DNA of 64,000 nt from Ecdyonurus torrentis (Eukaryota > Arthropoda > Insecta > Ephemeroptera > Heptageniidae). Below, one piece after another: positions 28,861 through 44,385 of this stretch; position 1 is the first letter of the stretch, and the number at the start of each line of letters is the position of its first letter. A program made the position numbers and the translations under genes. The DNA lies in NCBI GenBank assembly GCA_949318235.1, contig OX439137.1, positions 23,493,653 through 23,557,652 of the forward strand, given 5' to 3'. The notes beneath the pieces are model-generated. The model was not told the DNA's origin and made no database searches. It saw only the letters and a program-made list of their open reading frames with translations.

Positions 28861-29244
28861 CATTAATGTTATTCTTATGAGAAATGCAAGCGCTGAATTT
28901 AAATGGTAATATATTATTCACAATCGTGTGTACAAGACATTAAATTAAAATTTTGCATCATATAAGTAGATTAAAAATTAAATTAAAAAATACCTGTAGA
29001 TATACAGGGTGTCCATAAAGTCTCTGAGGGTGTTTAGACGCTAATAAAACACATAAGGCTCAACGTAAATTAAACTTTTTATACATCAAATTAAAGCTTG
29101 AAATATGACAATTTTGAAAATCAAAACGTAAATGCAATCAAATGATTATTAATCTTGCTGCATCCAAAACCGCAAAAAAAGAGAAAATTGACGTCCGATT
29201 TGCACATTTTAACGCTTTTATCATCTAAAAAAACACATACAGAT

Positions 29245-29831
29245 TCAAAATTTGTAAGGTCTCACTCGAGTTTTCTGAAACATTACCTCAAGGCCTCTCC
29301 ACATGCACCCATTGGTAGCACGACACACGTCGAGACGAACCTCTAGCTCGCGCGACACGTTGCGGAGAGTCTGCGGTCGTGATGGTCCCATAGCAGCGGT
29401 GATACGCTGCTTCAACTCACGTATGTCACGCACTTTCGTCTTGAAGACCTGATCCTTGACGTAGCCGCAGAGATAAAAGTCGGGTGGCATGAGATCAGAA
29501 GACCTGGGAGCCCACGCCTTGGGTCCTCCACGATGTAGCCATCTGCCTAGAAACACCTGAGCCAGCTCGTCTCTGACAACGTGCGCCTAATGTGGGAGCC
29601 CTCCGTCCTGCTGGAATATGAGCTCGTAACCCCACTCCGTAACCCCAGCAGATGAGAGATGGCGTAATTCTAAAGCATGTTCAGGTAGTTGTTCCAGTGG
29701 ACAGTTGGCTCGTGGAAGAAGAACGGGCTGATCACACAATCGTACAGGACTGCGCACCAATTAATTGCCTTGGGACTGTCATGTTCGAACGTACGAGCTG
29801 TGGCTGGACGTTCTGTGCCCCACAAACACAC
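29245..29831 (-). pseudogene. Mariner-type transposase, C-terminal half, broken
   Basis: Reading from about 29831 downward, the frame shows a WGTERPATARTFEHDSPKA segment, then WCAVLYDCVISPFFFHEPTV. A TAG stop follows LNML. After a frameshift the sequence resumes with FQQDG, a PH followed by a TAG stop, FLGRWLHRGGPKAWAPRSS, DLMPPDFYLCGYVKDQVF, ELKQRI and RLDVCRATNGCMWRGLE, ending at 29245. This is the order known for IS630/Tc1/mariner transposases: the catalytic Asp of QQDG, then the S-P-DL-P-DF-LWGYVK block holding the third acidic residue. The N-terminal DNA-binding region and first catalytic Asp region are missing. Two in-frame stops and one frameshift make it inactive. Confidence 0.85.
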
Positions 29832-29878
29832 GTTCTGTCAGTTTTTACTTTACCGCACACAAACACGCAATGCACTCG

Positions 29879-30136
29879 TCTCCTGATCTCACGTCACCCG
29901 ACTTTTATCTCTGGGGCTACGTCAAGGACCAGGTCTTCAAGACGAAAGTGCATGACATGCGCGAGTTGAAGCAGCGTATCAGCGCCACTAACGAGGCCAT
30001 CACTCCGCAGACTCTCCGCAACGTGTCACGCGAGCTAAAGGTTCGTCTCGACGTGTGTCGTGCTACCAATGGGTGCATGTGGAGAGGCCTTGAGGTAATG
30101 TTTCAGAAAACTCGAGTGAGACCTTACAAATATTGA
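29879..30136 (+). pseudogene. Second, opposed copy of the mariner transposase C-terminus
   Basis: This is the inverted duplicate of the segment at 29245-29500. It reads SPDLTSPDFYLWGYVKDQVF, then TKVHDMRELKQRISA, TLRNVSRELKVRLDVC and RATNGCMWRGLE, and stops at 30136. It keeps the consensus LWGYVK where the minus-strand copy has LCGYVK. The frame continues upstream as unrelated sequence to an incidental ATG at 29765, so no genuine start exists. It covers only the third acidic residue region and C-terminus and cannot be functional. Confidence 0.85.
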
Positions 30137-30376
30137 ATCTGTATGTGTTTTTTCAGATGATGAAAGCGTTAAAAGGTGCAAATCGGACGTCAATTTTATC
30201 TTTTTTTGCGTTTTTTGATGCAGCAAGATTAATAATCATCTGATTGCATTTATGTTTTGATTTTCAAAATTGTCATAATTCAAGCTTTAATTTGATGTAT
30301 AAAAAGTTTATTTTACGTTGAGCCTTATGTGTTTTATTAGCGTCTAAACACCCTCAGAGACTTTATGGACACCCTG

Positions 30377-31232
30377 TATAAAAAAATATATATGTATTAT
30401 GAATGATGCATTAAATAACTGATGTATGTAAAATTTAAAATTTTATTTTATTATCACGATATAATATATTTATGTAAAAAAAAAAAAAAAACTAACATAA
30501 AAAAGCACCTTGAACTTGTATTACCATGCTTTCATGGTAATACCATGCGGGCACTAGCACTGCTTTTTTTTATATCTAAAACATTTTTCAGTTATATTTT
30601 CAACGTCATGTATAATAACGTTATCTTCATATCAAAATATATTTTATAAATTTATTCTTCATGAGTTTTCATAACTTTAATCGAATATTGAATATTATAA
30701 TGAATAAAGAAACGTATAAATAAATAAGTAATTTAATAAGTAAATGATATTTTCTAAGCATGTTTTTAACTATTTTACTGTAGCTGTGAGAAATTATGCA
30801 TTTTATCAAGTTGTTTTATTTATTTTTTTGGGGAAATTGTATTCTTTTAAAACACATAACGTACTTTATAAATCATTCCACAGCAAGTGCTTTTGAAAAA
30901 ATACGATGTGGTATACTATTATGGTATAACGAAAGAACAGCAAAGTGTAAAGCTTTTGTAAAATATATAAAATTCTACTTCGTTCGATACAGAATTTTAC
31001 TTAAAACTTTAGCAAGAGAGTGTACGGAATGGGAGAGAGGGAGAGAGAGAGAGAGAATATTTACGATATATTATAAAATACTTAAATACTTTATAAAACC
31101 AAAAAATTTAAGATTCCTTCCTAATTCTTTTCAATATGTATAAAAAAAATGTATATATCTTTCAAGACTAAACTAACCTATCCTAATATAACACGCACAA
31201 AAAAAAAAACTTTAAAAATAAACCAAGACATC

Positions 31233-31265
<33 letters not shown>

Positions 31266-31530
31266 AATTTAATACAAAAATGTCACCCTTATATAATCAA
31301 CAATAAAGGTGAAAACTATATTAAATTTATATCAAAATTAACCTTTATGAAAGTGAAATAATATCACCGTTAAGGTCTAGAAATATTTAAATACACCTGT
31401 AATTTTTACCTTTATATACAGGTGGGTGTTTTGATTACCGTTATTATTTAAAGGGGGAGTGACGTGGGGATTAAAAAAAATAGAGGGGAGTTGAATGGAG
31501 CGTGACATCCTCTGACGTCATCAAAATGCA

Positions 31531-31561
<31 letters not shown>

Positions 31562-31923
31562 GAAGTTCCCCTTATTTGTAAAATCCCTCTTATACGGTAG
31601 AGGTGACTCTTTATATTTCAGGTATCCACTTTTTTTTTGTCTGTTTAAATAATATCAAATTCCATGTAATGCTCACTTTTACCAACGGGAAACAATGTTT
31701 TTAGAAAGTGAAAATGATTTTCAGAGGGAGGTATTTCATACTCTTTAATATTTTATATAATTCTGGACGCACGAAACGTTCTTTACAAAAATATAGAGAA
31801 TATTTATTTGTAATTGTTTTTTACGTAATATTTTAGGACACCTATCCTTAAATTCATGAAAAATCTTTAATTGAAGCTAGGTTATGGTATAAAGTAACAG
31901 CAATAATGATATATGCAAATGCA
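30377..31923. other. AT-rich spacer
   Basis: It contains a small hairpin at about 30520-30546 (TTACCATG...CATGGTAA), a short GA array at about 31036-31055, an A tract at about 31232-31259 and a T tract at about 31529-31560. TGACGTCA is at 31513-31520 within a slightly G-rich stretch (31440-31530). The Met-initiated 115-codon frame at 30796-31143 is AT-driven, ends in a GAGAGA-derived Arg/Glu run and shows no motif; it is not called. Confidence 0.5.
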
Positions 31924-32228
31924 TATAGGGTCATGCATTCATATTAAAGTCGACGCCATGTTGGATCACTCAATAACATGGGCTGCATAGGAAAATAACT
32001 AATTTTGCAACTTTAAAAATACTAAGCATAATTTTTAGAGCATTGATGCTGTTAATAAGTTGAATTAGTATCTCAAGTATGTGAGAATAATAATAATAAC
32101 AAAAATTAATCGATTTTGCAAAGAAAATATCCAAAAATAAAGTTTGTACTATGCTGATCAATTTTATTCATTACACCAGTATGGCGTCCAAGCGCATTAA
32201 ATATGACGTCATGCGCATACACCTTCTA
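31924..32228. mobile_element. Family A MITE, copy 5
   Basis: It begins TATAGGGTCATGCATTCATA and ends ATGACGTCATGCGCATACAC followed by CTT in place of CCT. Family blocks are GTCGACGCCATGTTGGATCA, CTCAATAACATGGGCTGCAT, TTAGAGCATTGATGCTGTTA and AGTATCTCAAGTATGTGAGA. It carries TGACGTCA at 32204-32211. Confidence 0.88.
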
Positions 32229-32886
32229 GTTAGTCCAAAACTAATAAAATTGCTTTTTTTAAGAGTCTGAGTAATAGTTTTAGTGTTAAAAAAGCTATTT
32301 TCTTACAAACTATTATATCTGTTAAAATCAAAATTAATTTTTTTTTTTTTTTTTTTTTAAAGATTTTATTTCAACACATTTTTACTGCTCCTATATCATA
32401 TTTGTTCTAATACATTATGCATAGCAAATTCTTTCAATCTTTTTTCGTTATAATCGTCTGGTATTGATACATGGAAATTATGTTTTCTTTCTCTTTCCTC
32501 CTCCCCTTATTATACATATCATATCATATGTACTGTACCCCCCACATACGCATATATCAATTTCCAATATTCAATATAATATGAAGGCATGAAAATGACA
32601 AGTATGTATATTAAATTCTTATAAATATAAAATATCTCAAGTTATCCTATACTCAGAATTTTATATAAAATATATGAAAAATAAAAATAATGTTCTTTCT
32701 CGTTTCTACAGTATATATATTTCGAGGAATATTTTGAAAGGGAAAAGATATTGAATTTCAAAATAAACAACAATAATGATATTATACGTATATTAACTTT
32801 GAATAGAATAAACAAACAGAGAGTACATTATTCAAAATCATTAAACCTCTAAAAGAAAAAAAAAATGCAAAGCTTTCATCTGCAGC

Positions 32887-33284
32887 TATACGGTAATTGC
32901 ATTTTTATATCAAAGTCGACGCCAAGAATGAGCACCAAATAACATCGGCCGGTATGGGAAAATGATACATTTTGCAAGTTAAAAAAAAATATATACCAAT
33001 ATTTTTGAGAGCATTGATGCTATTAATAGGTTAAATTAGGTTTTTAAGTATACAAAAAAAGTAAAAAAAAAAAAAAAAAAAAAATCCCTAATTAAAGAAA
33101 AATTGTTTATATCTATGCTGAGCAATGATATTCATTGCTCCATATACGAAAAAAGTAATTAAAAAAAACCCTTATTAAAAAAAAAAATTTGTTTATGTTC
33201 ATATCCTATGCAGAGCAATGATATTCATTGCTCCAGTAGGGCATTAAAGCGCATTTCATATGACGTCATGCGCATACACCCTAT
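32887..33284. mobile_element. Family A MITE, copy 6, with internal tandem duplication
   Basis: The left end is degenerate (CGGTAATTGCATTTTTATAT). The right end ATGACGTCATGCGCATACAC, then CCTATA, is intact. A segment of about 95 bp containing AATTGTTTATATCTATGCTG, then AGCAATGATATTCATTGCTC, is duplicated in tandem (about 33062-33145 and 33155-33235). This makes the copy about 90 bp longer than normal. Confidence 0.82.
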
Positions 33285-33341
33285 ACTTAGCATATGACTC
33301 AAATTTAAATAAAGAGAAAATTGCAAGGTTTGACATTGGGG

Positions 33342-33425
33342 GTTAGGTGTATATGAGTGGGCAAGCCTGAACCTCGTCCTTTCATTATTATTATTTTTTT
33401 TTTTAAGTTACGACGATTATTTAAT
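33342..33425 (+). mobile_element. Probable retrotransposon 3' tail fragment
   Basis: GGTGTATATGAGTGGGCAAG, then CCTGAACCTCGTCCTTTC, a (ATT)n/T tract and ACGACGATTATTTAATTTAT are shared with the insertion in the family A copy at 7195-7330. The common order of a conserved block, a simple repeat and ACGATTATT suggests the 3' end of one retrotransposon family. Confidence 0.4.
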
Positions 33426-33559
33426 TTATGTTTGACCTCTTGAATATACCAAACACCCTCTTCTATCCTTATGTATCAATTAAGAAACTGTCCAAGAAAA
33501 GTGAATCTTGAAACTGAGAGCAACAAAATTGAACTAAGATGCAGTATTTTAGGTCTAAT

Positions 33560-33905
33560 TTTCGATGGAAAATATGAAAAATTAAAAAGACTAACAAAAT
33601 TTTTAGAAGGTTTTCTATTTCATTTTCTAAAAGATGACATTTTTCTAAATCGATTGATATGCACATTTCTAAATTTTTTGATTAGGAAGTATTTTTAAGT
33701 AATTATTGAAAATTGAAAAAATGACGTCACAGGTGTTGAAAAAGTTGACGCCCATGACGTCATTTTGCGACTTTGAAAAATTAATTTAAAAATATTTAAT
33801 GAACTCAAAAATTAGAAATTCACATATCAATCGATTCAAGACAATATCCTCTTTTAGAATATACAATAATTCCCTAAAAATTTTTAATCTTCCTCTTTCC
33901 TATAC
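33560..33905. mobile_element. Long palindromic element with paired TGACGTCA sites
   Basis: The two halves are inverse over about 160 bp. Left-half blocks TTTCTAAAAGATGACATTTT, AATCGATTGATATG, ATTTCTAAATTTTTTGA and AAAATGACGTCACAGGTGTT reappear inverted in the right half, ending near 33895. The centre (about 33737-33748) is flanked by TGACGTCA at 33722-33729 and 33755-33762, so both lie at the hairpin tip. Incidental frames cross it on both strands. Boundaries are approximate. Confidence 0.65.
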
Positions 33906-34295
33906 AATAAAGTAATTTTATAATACACAAACTAACATATGAACTGCATGAAAATTTAGATATATCTGACAACGCTGTAATGATAATAATACCTTAAAAT
34001 TTCTATATAGCGTATATAATATTAATCTAGAAATCTGGCATGTATATATAATAGTCAGAAATGAAAATTAATTACTATTAGATTTGAACATACGTATACG
34101 TATTTTAGAAAGGTATGTATTTCAATTAATTTTACTGTCATAATTAAACGAACGCAAGTATAAAATAAGTTTATCACACGGTTTAATATAAGGATAATAA
34201 TAATAATAATAACAATCATCAATTCATTTTGATTTAAATTAATTTTAGAATACTATATTTTCCATATAGAATGTTGTTAATTTTAAAATTAAATA

Positions 34296-34349
<54 letters not shown>

Positions 34350-34746
34350 GATAACAATAAAGATAATATTTTATAGCTCACAAAATATTTCCCCCCTTTA
34401 TTAAATTTTTGAATGAATACCTGAAATAATACGTAAAATAACTGATAAATGAATTAGTATTATACGTATGTATTTTATTACCTTATATATGAAAATGCTA
34501 TAGTGAGTCTTAATTTACGAATACATACACATACATGGAATTTCTATATGATGAACTTGTACTTTTTATTTTATTTTAAGTTCTATAAAATTTGAACTGC
34601 TTTATTTACAGTATATTATTATGTAATATATTTATACTTTCATATGAAACAGTAAAACTGCAATATTGCGCAATAATTGTGATAGCAACAAAATTTCAAC
34701 ATTATTTTTATGTAAAAAAATAAAAAATAAAATGTGTCTCTATGAT

Positions 34747-34829
<83 letters not shown>

Positions 34830-35036
34830 ATAAGTTATACATTTGTTTAATATGCAAATATCATAATATATCGTATTTTCAATTAGAGAGCAATGCTCAT
34901 GCGAAAGCATATACTACAGTAAAAGAAAATATCAAAATTAAGAAAGAAGGAAAAGACTATTTGCAATTACTACTCATTGCATTTTTTTAAAAACTGAAAT
35001 CAAGTATACAGTATACACCATAATTGAAGTACAATT
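33906..35036. other. AT-rich spacer with two microsatellites
   Basis: A (GA)n array of about 50 bp (34299-34348) and a (CT)n array of about 79 bp (34749-34827) lie 400 bp apart in opposite phases. No gene was recognised; the 82-codon frame from 34742 is microsatellite-derived at its start. Confidence 0.7.
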
Positions 35037-35332
35037 TATAGACCGCTTGCACTCATATTTAAGAGCCGCAATTTTGTTGGTCAGGAATACATAGGCCAGC
35101 ATAGGAAAAACATCATTTTTATTTTTTTAATAGCAAAAGAAGCTTCAAACCTCAATCAAAGCCTTATTTCTAGCTCCTAATAAGCTCGAAGGATATGAGA
35201 AAAATTTGTTGAGTTGAAATAAACAATTTTTTATGTGAAAAATTAGGAAAAACGAAGTTTCCCCTATGCTGGACAATGCATTAGGCACCACAAACATGGC
35301 GACAAAGCGCAAGGATGTGCAAGGGGTCTATA
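35037..35332. mobile_element. Family D MITE, copy 2 (complete)
   Basis: It runs from TATAGACCGCTTGCACTCAT to GATGTGCAAGGGGTCTATA, giving inverted ends TATAGACC.CTTGCAC. Both halves contain a TATGCTGG/CAGCATAGG motif in mirrored positions, as in family A. ACATGGCGACAAAGCGCAAG corresponds to the family A block GGCGTCGAAGCGCATT. A 64-codon frame starting inside it is incidental. Confidence 0.87.
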
Positions 35333-39276
<3,944 letters not shown>

Positions 39277-39608
39277 TTAAAGCTACTCTCCAGACCTAAC
39301 AATATACACCTTTATTTCAACTAATATAAAATGGGACACTCACAAGCTCACAAGTAAGTAACATTATCAAATTTCATTATTACCTTTACAAAAGAGCTCG
39401 AAAAAGTGTAAAGTAGGCAAAAACACACCATTGCTGACATCATGACTAGTGATGTTTAATAGAAAAAGTATTGCGGGTTGCATAAGTTGAAATTTTTCTT
39501 ATACGTTTACGGCGTCGCGATTGGGTTCTAGGACAAAATAGTTGTATTTTTGGAAATCCCATTAAGGGTAAATAAAAGGGCATGTTGTCTGGTCTGGAGT
39601 CAGTTTAA
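39277..39608. mobile_element. Family C MITE, copy 3 (divergent)
   Basis: It begins TTAAAGCTACTCTCCAGACC and ends GGTCTGGAGTCAGTTTAA, inverted and TTAA-flanked. The interior keeps only part of the family sequence (GCGGGTTGCATAAGTTGAAA, GATTGGGTTCTAGGACAAAA, GGAAATCCCATTAAG). It represents a separate subfamily. Confidence 0.75.
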
Positions 39609-39694
39609 AGTACCAATTTGCATGAAAATCTCTTATCAACATTTTTATTATACTTATATTATAAAATCATACTCAAGTGCATTAAAGGCATAGA

Positions 39695-40040
39695 TTAAAG
39701 GCATAGACAACATGAAAACATTAGCATTTATATCATGCACAAAACACATGATGGAACATACATAAATAACATTAATTGGTCTTAGAACCCAACTGTAGCG
39801 CCGTAGCAGTGAATTTTTTTTTCAATTTATGCACAACATTTTCATACTAATTTTTGACTGTTTCTGACGTCATAAACAGAAATATTCACGCAAATTGCAT
39901 ATTTTACAAGTGTTTTCACGCTCTCTTGTGGGGCCACATTTACATTTACATTGGGAAAAATTATCATCAGTTTTGTAGATCCCATTTTGTGTTTAATGAT
40001 TAAAAATAACGTGTTGTTTCATGTTTTTCTATGCCTTTAA
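39695..40040. mobile_element. Family C MITE, copy 4
   Basis: It is bounded by TTAAAGGCATAGACAACATG and TTTTTCTATGCCTTTAA. It is in the same orientation as copies 1 and 5. TGACGTCA is at 39865-39872. Copies 3 and 4 lie only 86 bp apart; TTAAAGGCATAG is also partly repeated just upstream (39682-39693). Confidence 0.88.
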
Positions 40041-40919
40041 TAATTATTATGCACCTATAGATACAATTGTGCAATATAAAATATAATGCTATGTGACATC
40101 ATTGTTGATAACCTTGCATTATACAGCATGACATTGTTATAACAATTTATTATGCATTCAATCACGACTATATATTTTGTCCTATTATGTAACTTATATA
40201 AATTGTTTATAATATGCCATTTTATTTAAAAAAAAACTATATGTAATTATCAATGTTTTTACATTTTTAAATGAATCTGTTTATATGCTCTAATTGTAGA
40301 AGTATTATTTAAAAGGGCATTGCTCTTAATGGAATGATAATATTATCTTAAGATTTCTATTAATGGAGCTAATGTAAGGAAGGACGAGAGAGAGAGGGAG
40401 GGAGGGAGAGAGAGAGAGAGATTTTGAACTTTTAAAAACCCTAACGATTTTACGGTTTCACAATTATAAATCAATAACATAATCTTCGTATACCTTTATT
40501 AGAAAAACTTCTAGAATGAATCAAATGATATAGTAGCATGATGATCTTAATTAAAAGGCTTATTATACGCTTAATTGTCCATAAATAAAACCTTTACATC
40601 CCTCTGCACATAATCTCATTTAAAGCATTATTTTAGTAGGCAATCTTTTCAATTTCTACAGGAAATTCATGAACTCTGATTATTAATTCTTACGTTAGAG
40701 TATAATCATTACCAATTTTAAATAATATTCAACGAAATAATTTTTTGTTTTTTTGTTTTTGTTTTTTAGATATACATCAATCCATATATAATAATATCTC
40801 ATGCTTATATAACTTTTATCAATTTAAATATATTCAAATCTAGCATAGAGCAAACAATCTTAATTTGAATATTTAAATCTCAATTGGATAATAACATTAA
40901 ATATTATATTATATTGATT

Positions 40920-40961
<42 letters not shown>

Positions 40962-42446
40962 CATATAATAGATAGAGAGAGAAGGGGGATTTCTTAGTAT
41001 CATTATTATCAGCACTGTAAATTATAGTAAAATTTATAACTATATAGAACACTTGGGGTATGAACTATACGAGAAACTATTTGTATTTACTATAAAGTCC
41101 CTTAAGACTCGAGGCAATTTTGAAACTTGTCAACGCTTCTTTGCCCTTCACGTTATACACAAAAAAAAATATCTATGACTACTATTTAAAATAAAGTGAG
41201 GTTGAATGTGTTATTGTCTCTGAAGAAAAATATTGGATATCGGAAAAAGAATTTGAGAAAGATAGAGTAAAAGTGTTATAAAAGTTTATATAAAAAAGTT
41301 TTCACGTGGTAAATTTTTAAAAATAAATTGTTAGATAACTTTTTTTTTTTTTTTTTTTTTTTTTTTGTAACTTTAATTTACCATGATTAAAAATTGAAGT
41401 CATTTTTTGATGAATTGATGGTTAGTGCAAAAGTAAATAATAATAAATAATTGGTCTAATTTTAAATGTAAAGGAAATATTGCAGTATGCATGCATGTAA
41501 AGTAATGCATAATATGCACATAATGTCATTTATAAAAATTCTAAAAACCTTATTTGTCGTAAAGATTTTGTCTAAAAACAACAAAGAGTGAATAAATAAA
41601 AACAAGAAATTGGAATTCAATTTTTAGCATACTTTTTTTTTATACATACTTTTTAATTTTTAAATTTATAAGAGCTAATGTAAAAATGTTAAGTAACAAA
41701 TACAGCTAAATTGCAAACCAATACTACAGTATATATAGTAATATTCAAATAAAAATACAGTAACACAATTTTGCTACTTTATGATAAAAATCATAGACAT
41801 ACCTTTATGTCTATGATAAAAATAATACCCATTTTATTTTATGTATGTATAAAGAAAAGGTATATAAAAATAAAATTTTCCATTTGAAATCTTGCTGGAT
41901 ACAAAAAAAAAGTATAATTTGATCTAATTTTAAATACAATACACAAAATTTGAATTTTATTTTCAATCTCAATGTATTCGTATTCAATAAAAAAAAAGCA
42001 TATAAAAATATAGACACCTCCTATATTTTCTACCCCTCTAGTTAGTATCATATTATATGTATATAAAAGTTTTTACAATCACACACACACAACTCTTGTC
42101 AATATATTATATATATTGATATCGATACTGATCCGGGTTTTTGATTAGAACTGTATATTTTTATGTTTCCATTTTGTTTTTTCAATGTTATTTGTAATAT
42201 ATGATCAGTGATCTTCTATAGGTAATAATCGACTTTGTGATGTAATGTGCAGTTATTGTGAAAAAATGAGCATGTGTAATAATGATGTGCACAATAGAGC
42301 GTGAAAAAAGATAGTGTCCCCAGATTTCCCTCCGTTTATATATATTTAGGGGCTCTGATTTTAAAAATTTCTTGGGTGAATTGCTGGATTAAGTCCATGA
42401 AAGTTTGAAAGAGAAAAATTACGCTTTTTTGTTTATTTATTTCATT
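40041..42446. other. AT-rich spacer with short microsatellites
   Basis: It contains GA-rich arrays at about 40386-40421, CT at 40920-40957 and a T tract at about 41339-41366. A perfect 11-bp hairpin occupies 41791-41817 (TCATAGACATA and its inverse). No gene was recognised. Confidence 0.55.
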
Positions 42447-42612
42447 ATTGACTAATAAAGGAACAACTGTTTTGAGGCTGAATATAGTCGATTTCGCTCA
42501 CATCCGCTTTCGTTTTGACGTGCTGCACATGCGTAGTAAGTAGAAACGGAAGCGGATGGGACCGAAATCCCTTAAAGTCGGCTTCAAAACAGTTGCTCCT
42601 TTATTAGTCAAT
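42447..42612. mobile_element. Foldback MITE, ends TTGACTAATAAAGG
   Basis: The left arm ATTGACTAATAAAGGAACAA, then CTGTTTTGAGGC, is mirrored by GCTTCAAAACAGTTGCTCCT, then TTATTAGTCAAT. Inner blocks CATCCGCTTTCGTTT and AAACGGAAGCGGATG also pair. The inner part is CpG-rich compared with the surroundings. An 81-codon frame beginning at 42556 is incidental. Confidence 0.8.
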
Positions 42613-42786
42613 TTGTTTAATACATTTTTCCATCATTTTCTGATAGACAATTTAGTTAAAGTTCCGCAACTATATCGATATATGTGCATCATAGAGAGAG
42701 GGAGGCTTTATATTGTTGATCTTTCTTTAAGAAGCTTCATGTTTACACGACTCTTATATAGAGAGATATTTTTTCCCTCTTCTTTT

Positions 42787-42885
42787 TTATATATGTGTTA
42801 GCCTAAGGGCATCAAGAACGCTCGATGATCGCAAAAGCTGACACACCTTTGACGTAATACTAGCGACGAACCTGTCGACTTGCAT
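42787..42885 (-). other. CpG-rich pocket with a 32-codon Met frame
   Basis: Within about 100 bp of raised CpG content lies a minus-strand frame starting MQVDRFVASITSKVCQLLRS and ending in a TAA at 42787-42789. A possible acceptor (ATGCAAG before TCGACAGG) precedes it, but no donor follows, so an internal exon is not supported. I recognise no family. It could be a terminal exon, a small ORF or a fragment of a GC-richer transposon. Confidence 0.15.
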
Positions 42886-43235
42886 TAAATGAAAAAAGCA
42901 TCAAAACATATTTTTTTCCTTTCATTTTATCTATATTGATTGCCATTTTTTTTTTTATATCCCCTTACTTACACACACAAAAAAGCAATTATATTAATTG
43001 TTTTTTTAGTTCAATCAGTAAATTGGCTATATTTTTTTTTTCTCATGGTGTGTGGCTGCGTATCATCTTTTGCTTTGTCATGTATTGCAGCAGTTTACTA
43101 TGGTATTTTTATGACAATTTGTGGTAAATATCCTATTATTTTATAAGTGCAATTAGGGAAAATAGTTTGGTCTGGTGAATCTCTCTATGTTTCGTTATAG
43201 TTATAATTAGATTAAATTTGTACATAGTTTTTTAG

Positions 43236-43238
<3 letters not shown>

Positions 43239-43292
<54 letters not shown>
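43239..43292 (+). repeat. (CT)n microsatellite
   Basis: A pure CT array of about 54 bp. Confidence 0.95.
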
Positions 43293-43295
<3 letters not shown>

Positions 43296-43386
43296 TTAGA
43301 ATTTACTGTAGCTTCTTTCTAAATTTGCACATTATATTACGTATTTAGTACTCAAATTATGTTGTTCAAAAAAAAAAAAGTATAAC

Positions 43387-43735
43387 TTAAAGGAATAGAC
43401 CAGAGAAAAACATAAGTATTTGTATTACAAAACACTTGATGGGATTTACGTATAAATAACATTAGTTTGTCTCAAAACCCAACAGTAGCCCCGTAGCAGT
43501 GATCAGAAAATTTGATTTATGCAACACGCACAACATTTTCATACTAATTTTTGCATGTTTCTGACGTCATAAACATGAATAGTCACGCAAATTGCATACT
43601 TTACAGTTTTTTCACGCTCTTTCGTGGGGCTACATGAACATTCTGGTAAAAATTGTTATCAGTTTTGATGATCCCATTTTGTGTTTATTCATTAAAAATC
43701 ACATGTTGTTTCATGTATGTGGTCTATGGCTTTAA
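43387..43735. mobile_element. Family C MITE, copy 5 (complete)
   Basis: It is bounded by TTAAAGGAATAGACCAGAGA and TATGTGGTCTATGGCTTTAA. It is nearly colinear with copy 1 (GCCCCGTAGCAGTGATCAGA, TTCATACTAATTTTTGCATG, TCGTGGGGCTACATGAACAT). It carries TGACGTCA at 43562-43569. It is the best reference copy for the family. Confidence 0.9.
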
Positions 43736-44385
43736 AAGTATTTTGCAGATATCACTGGAACAATGTTGCAGACTCATTATATAAATAAATAAAGTATACA
43801 ATGAAGAATTCTTTTTTAAAAAAATCACAATATATAAATGTTTGCTATTTTTATGTATACGTAAGAAAAGATAAAGAGATGAGTATCTGTTTGAGAAAGC
43901 TTTGAGATTTACGGTTTGAATATTTTTGTCATTAACCGGTTACGCCTTCCCTATGTAACACTCCTCCTATATATATATAATCAAATTCTAAACTTCTTGT
44001 TACATAATTATAATAAAAATAAAGGGTATAAAATTAAACCATAGACTGTATAGGGTGTGGTTAAAAAAAATACAAAAGAGGGAGAAAATGAGAAAGAAAT
44101 GTTTCAATTATTTTAACCCCTTTTTTCAATGGATGCATACAAAAAATATATAATTACAGTTTCGTATTGTATATAAAGTGTATATATATAAAAAAATAAA
44201 AAAGGAAATGGACATGGAAAAATTGAATAAAATAATTATGTGAGATGGTGCATATACTTTTAAATACTAAATACAATGGTCATGATATTACAAAAAATGT
44301 TAGTGAATTTTGCAATTTAAGGAAATATTTTTGAGTTTAAATACATATTTTCATTGCTCTCTTAAAGTATTCACGTTATTCTCTT

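Larger units (their letters stand above)
29005..30376. mobile_element. Tc1/mariner-superfamily element rearranged into a 1.37-kb foldback
   Basis: Both ends carry CAGGGTGTCCATAAAGTCTC as inverted repeats and are flanked by TA (29003-29004 and 30377-30378), the mariner target duplication. The inversion goes far beyond normal terminal repeats. About 500 bp at each end (29005 to about 29505, and about 29880 to 30376) are inverse copies including the 3' third of the transposase gene. The central 29505-29850 carries single-copy transposase sequence on the minus strand only. The element therefore has two 3' ends and no 5' end. GC content is much higher than the host DNA, consistent with a horizontally spreading transposon. 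Confidence 0.9.

Noticed and set aside
29652..29969. Plus-strand 105-codon frame in the mariner element
   Set aside because: It is antisense to the broken transposase; the genuine frames are minus strand at 29245-29831 and plus strand at 29879-30136.
30796..31143. 115-codon Met frame on the plus strand
   Set aside because: Composition is driven by AT-rich DNA and a GAGA array; no motif, no splice signals, no similarity recognised.
33469..33698. Overlapping frames on both strands of about 65-75 codons
   Set aside because: They overlap the palindromic element at 33560-33905, whose symmetry opens frames on both strands.
42556..42801. 81-codon Met frame on the plus strand
   Set aside because: It starts inside a foldback MITE (42447-42612) and runs into AT-rich DNA without any recognisable motif.
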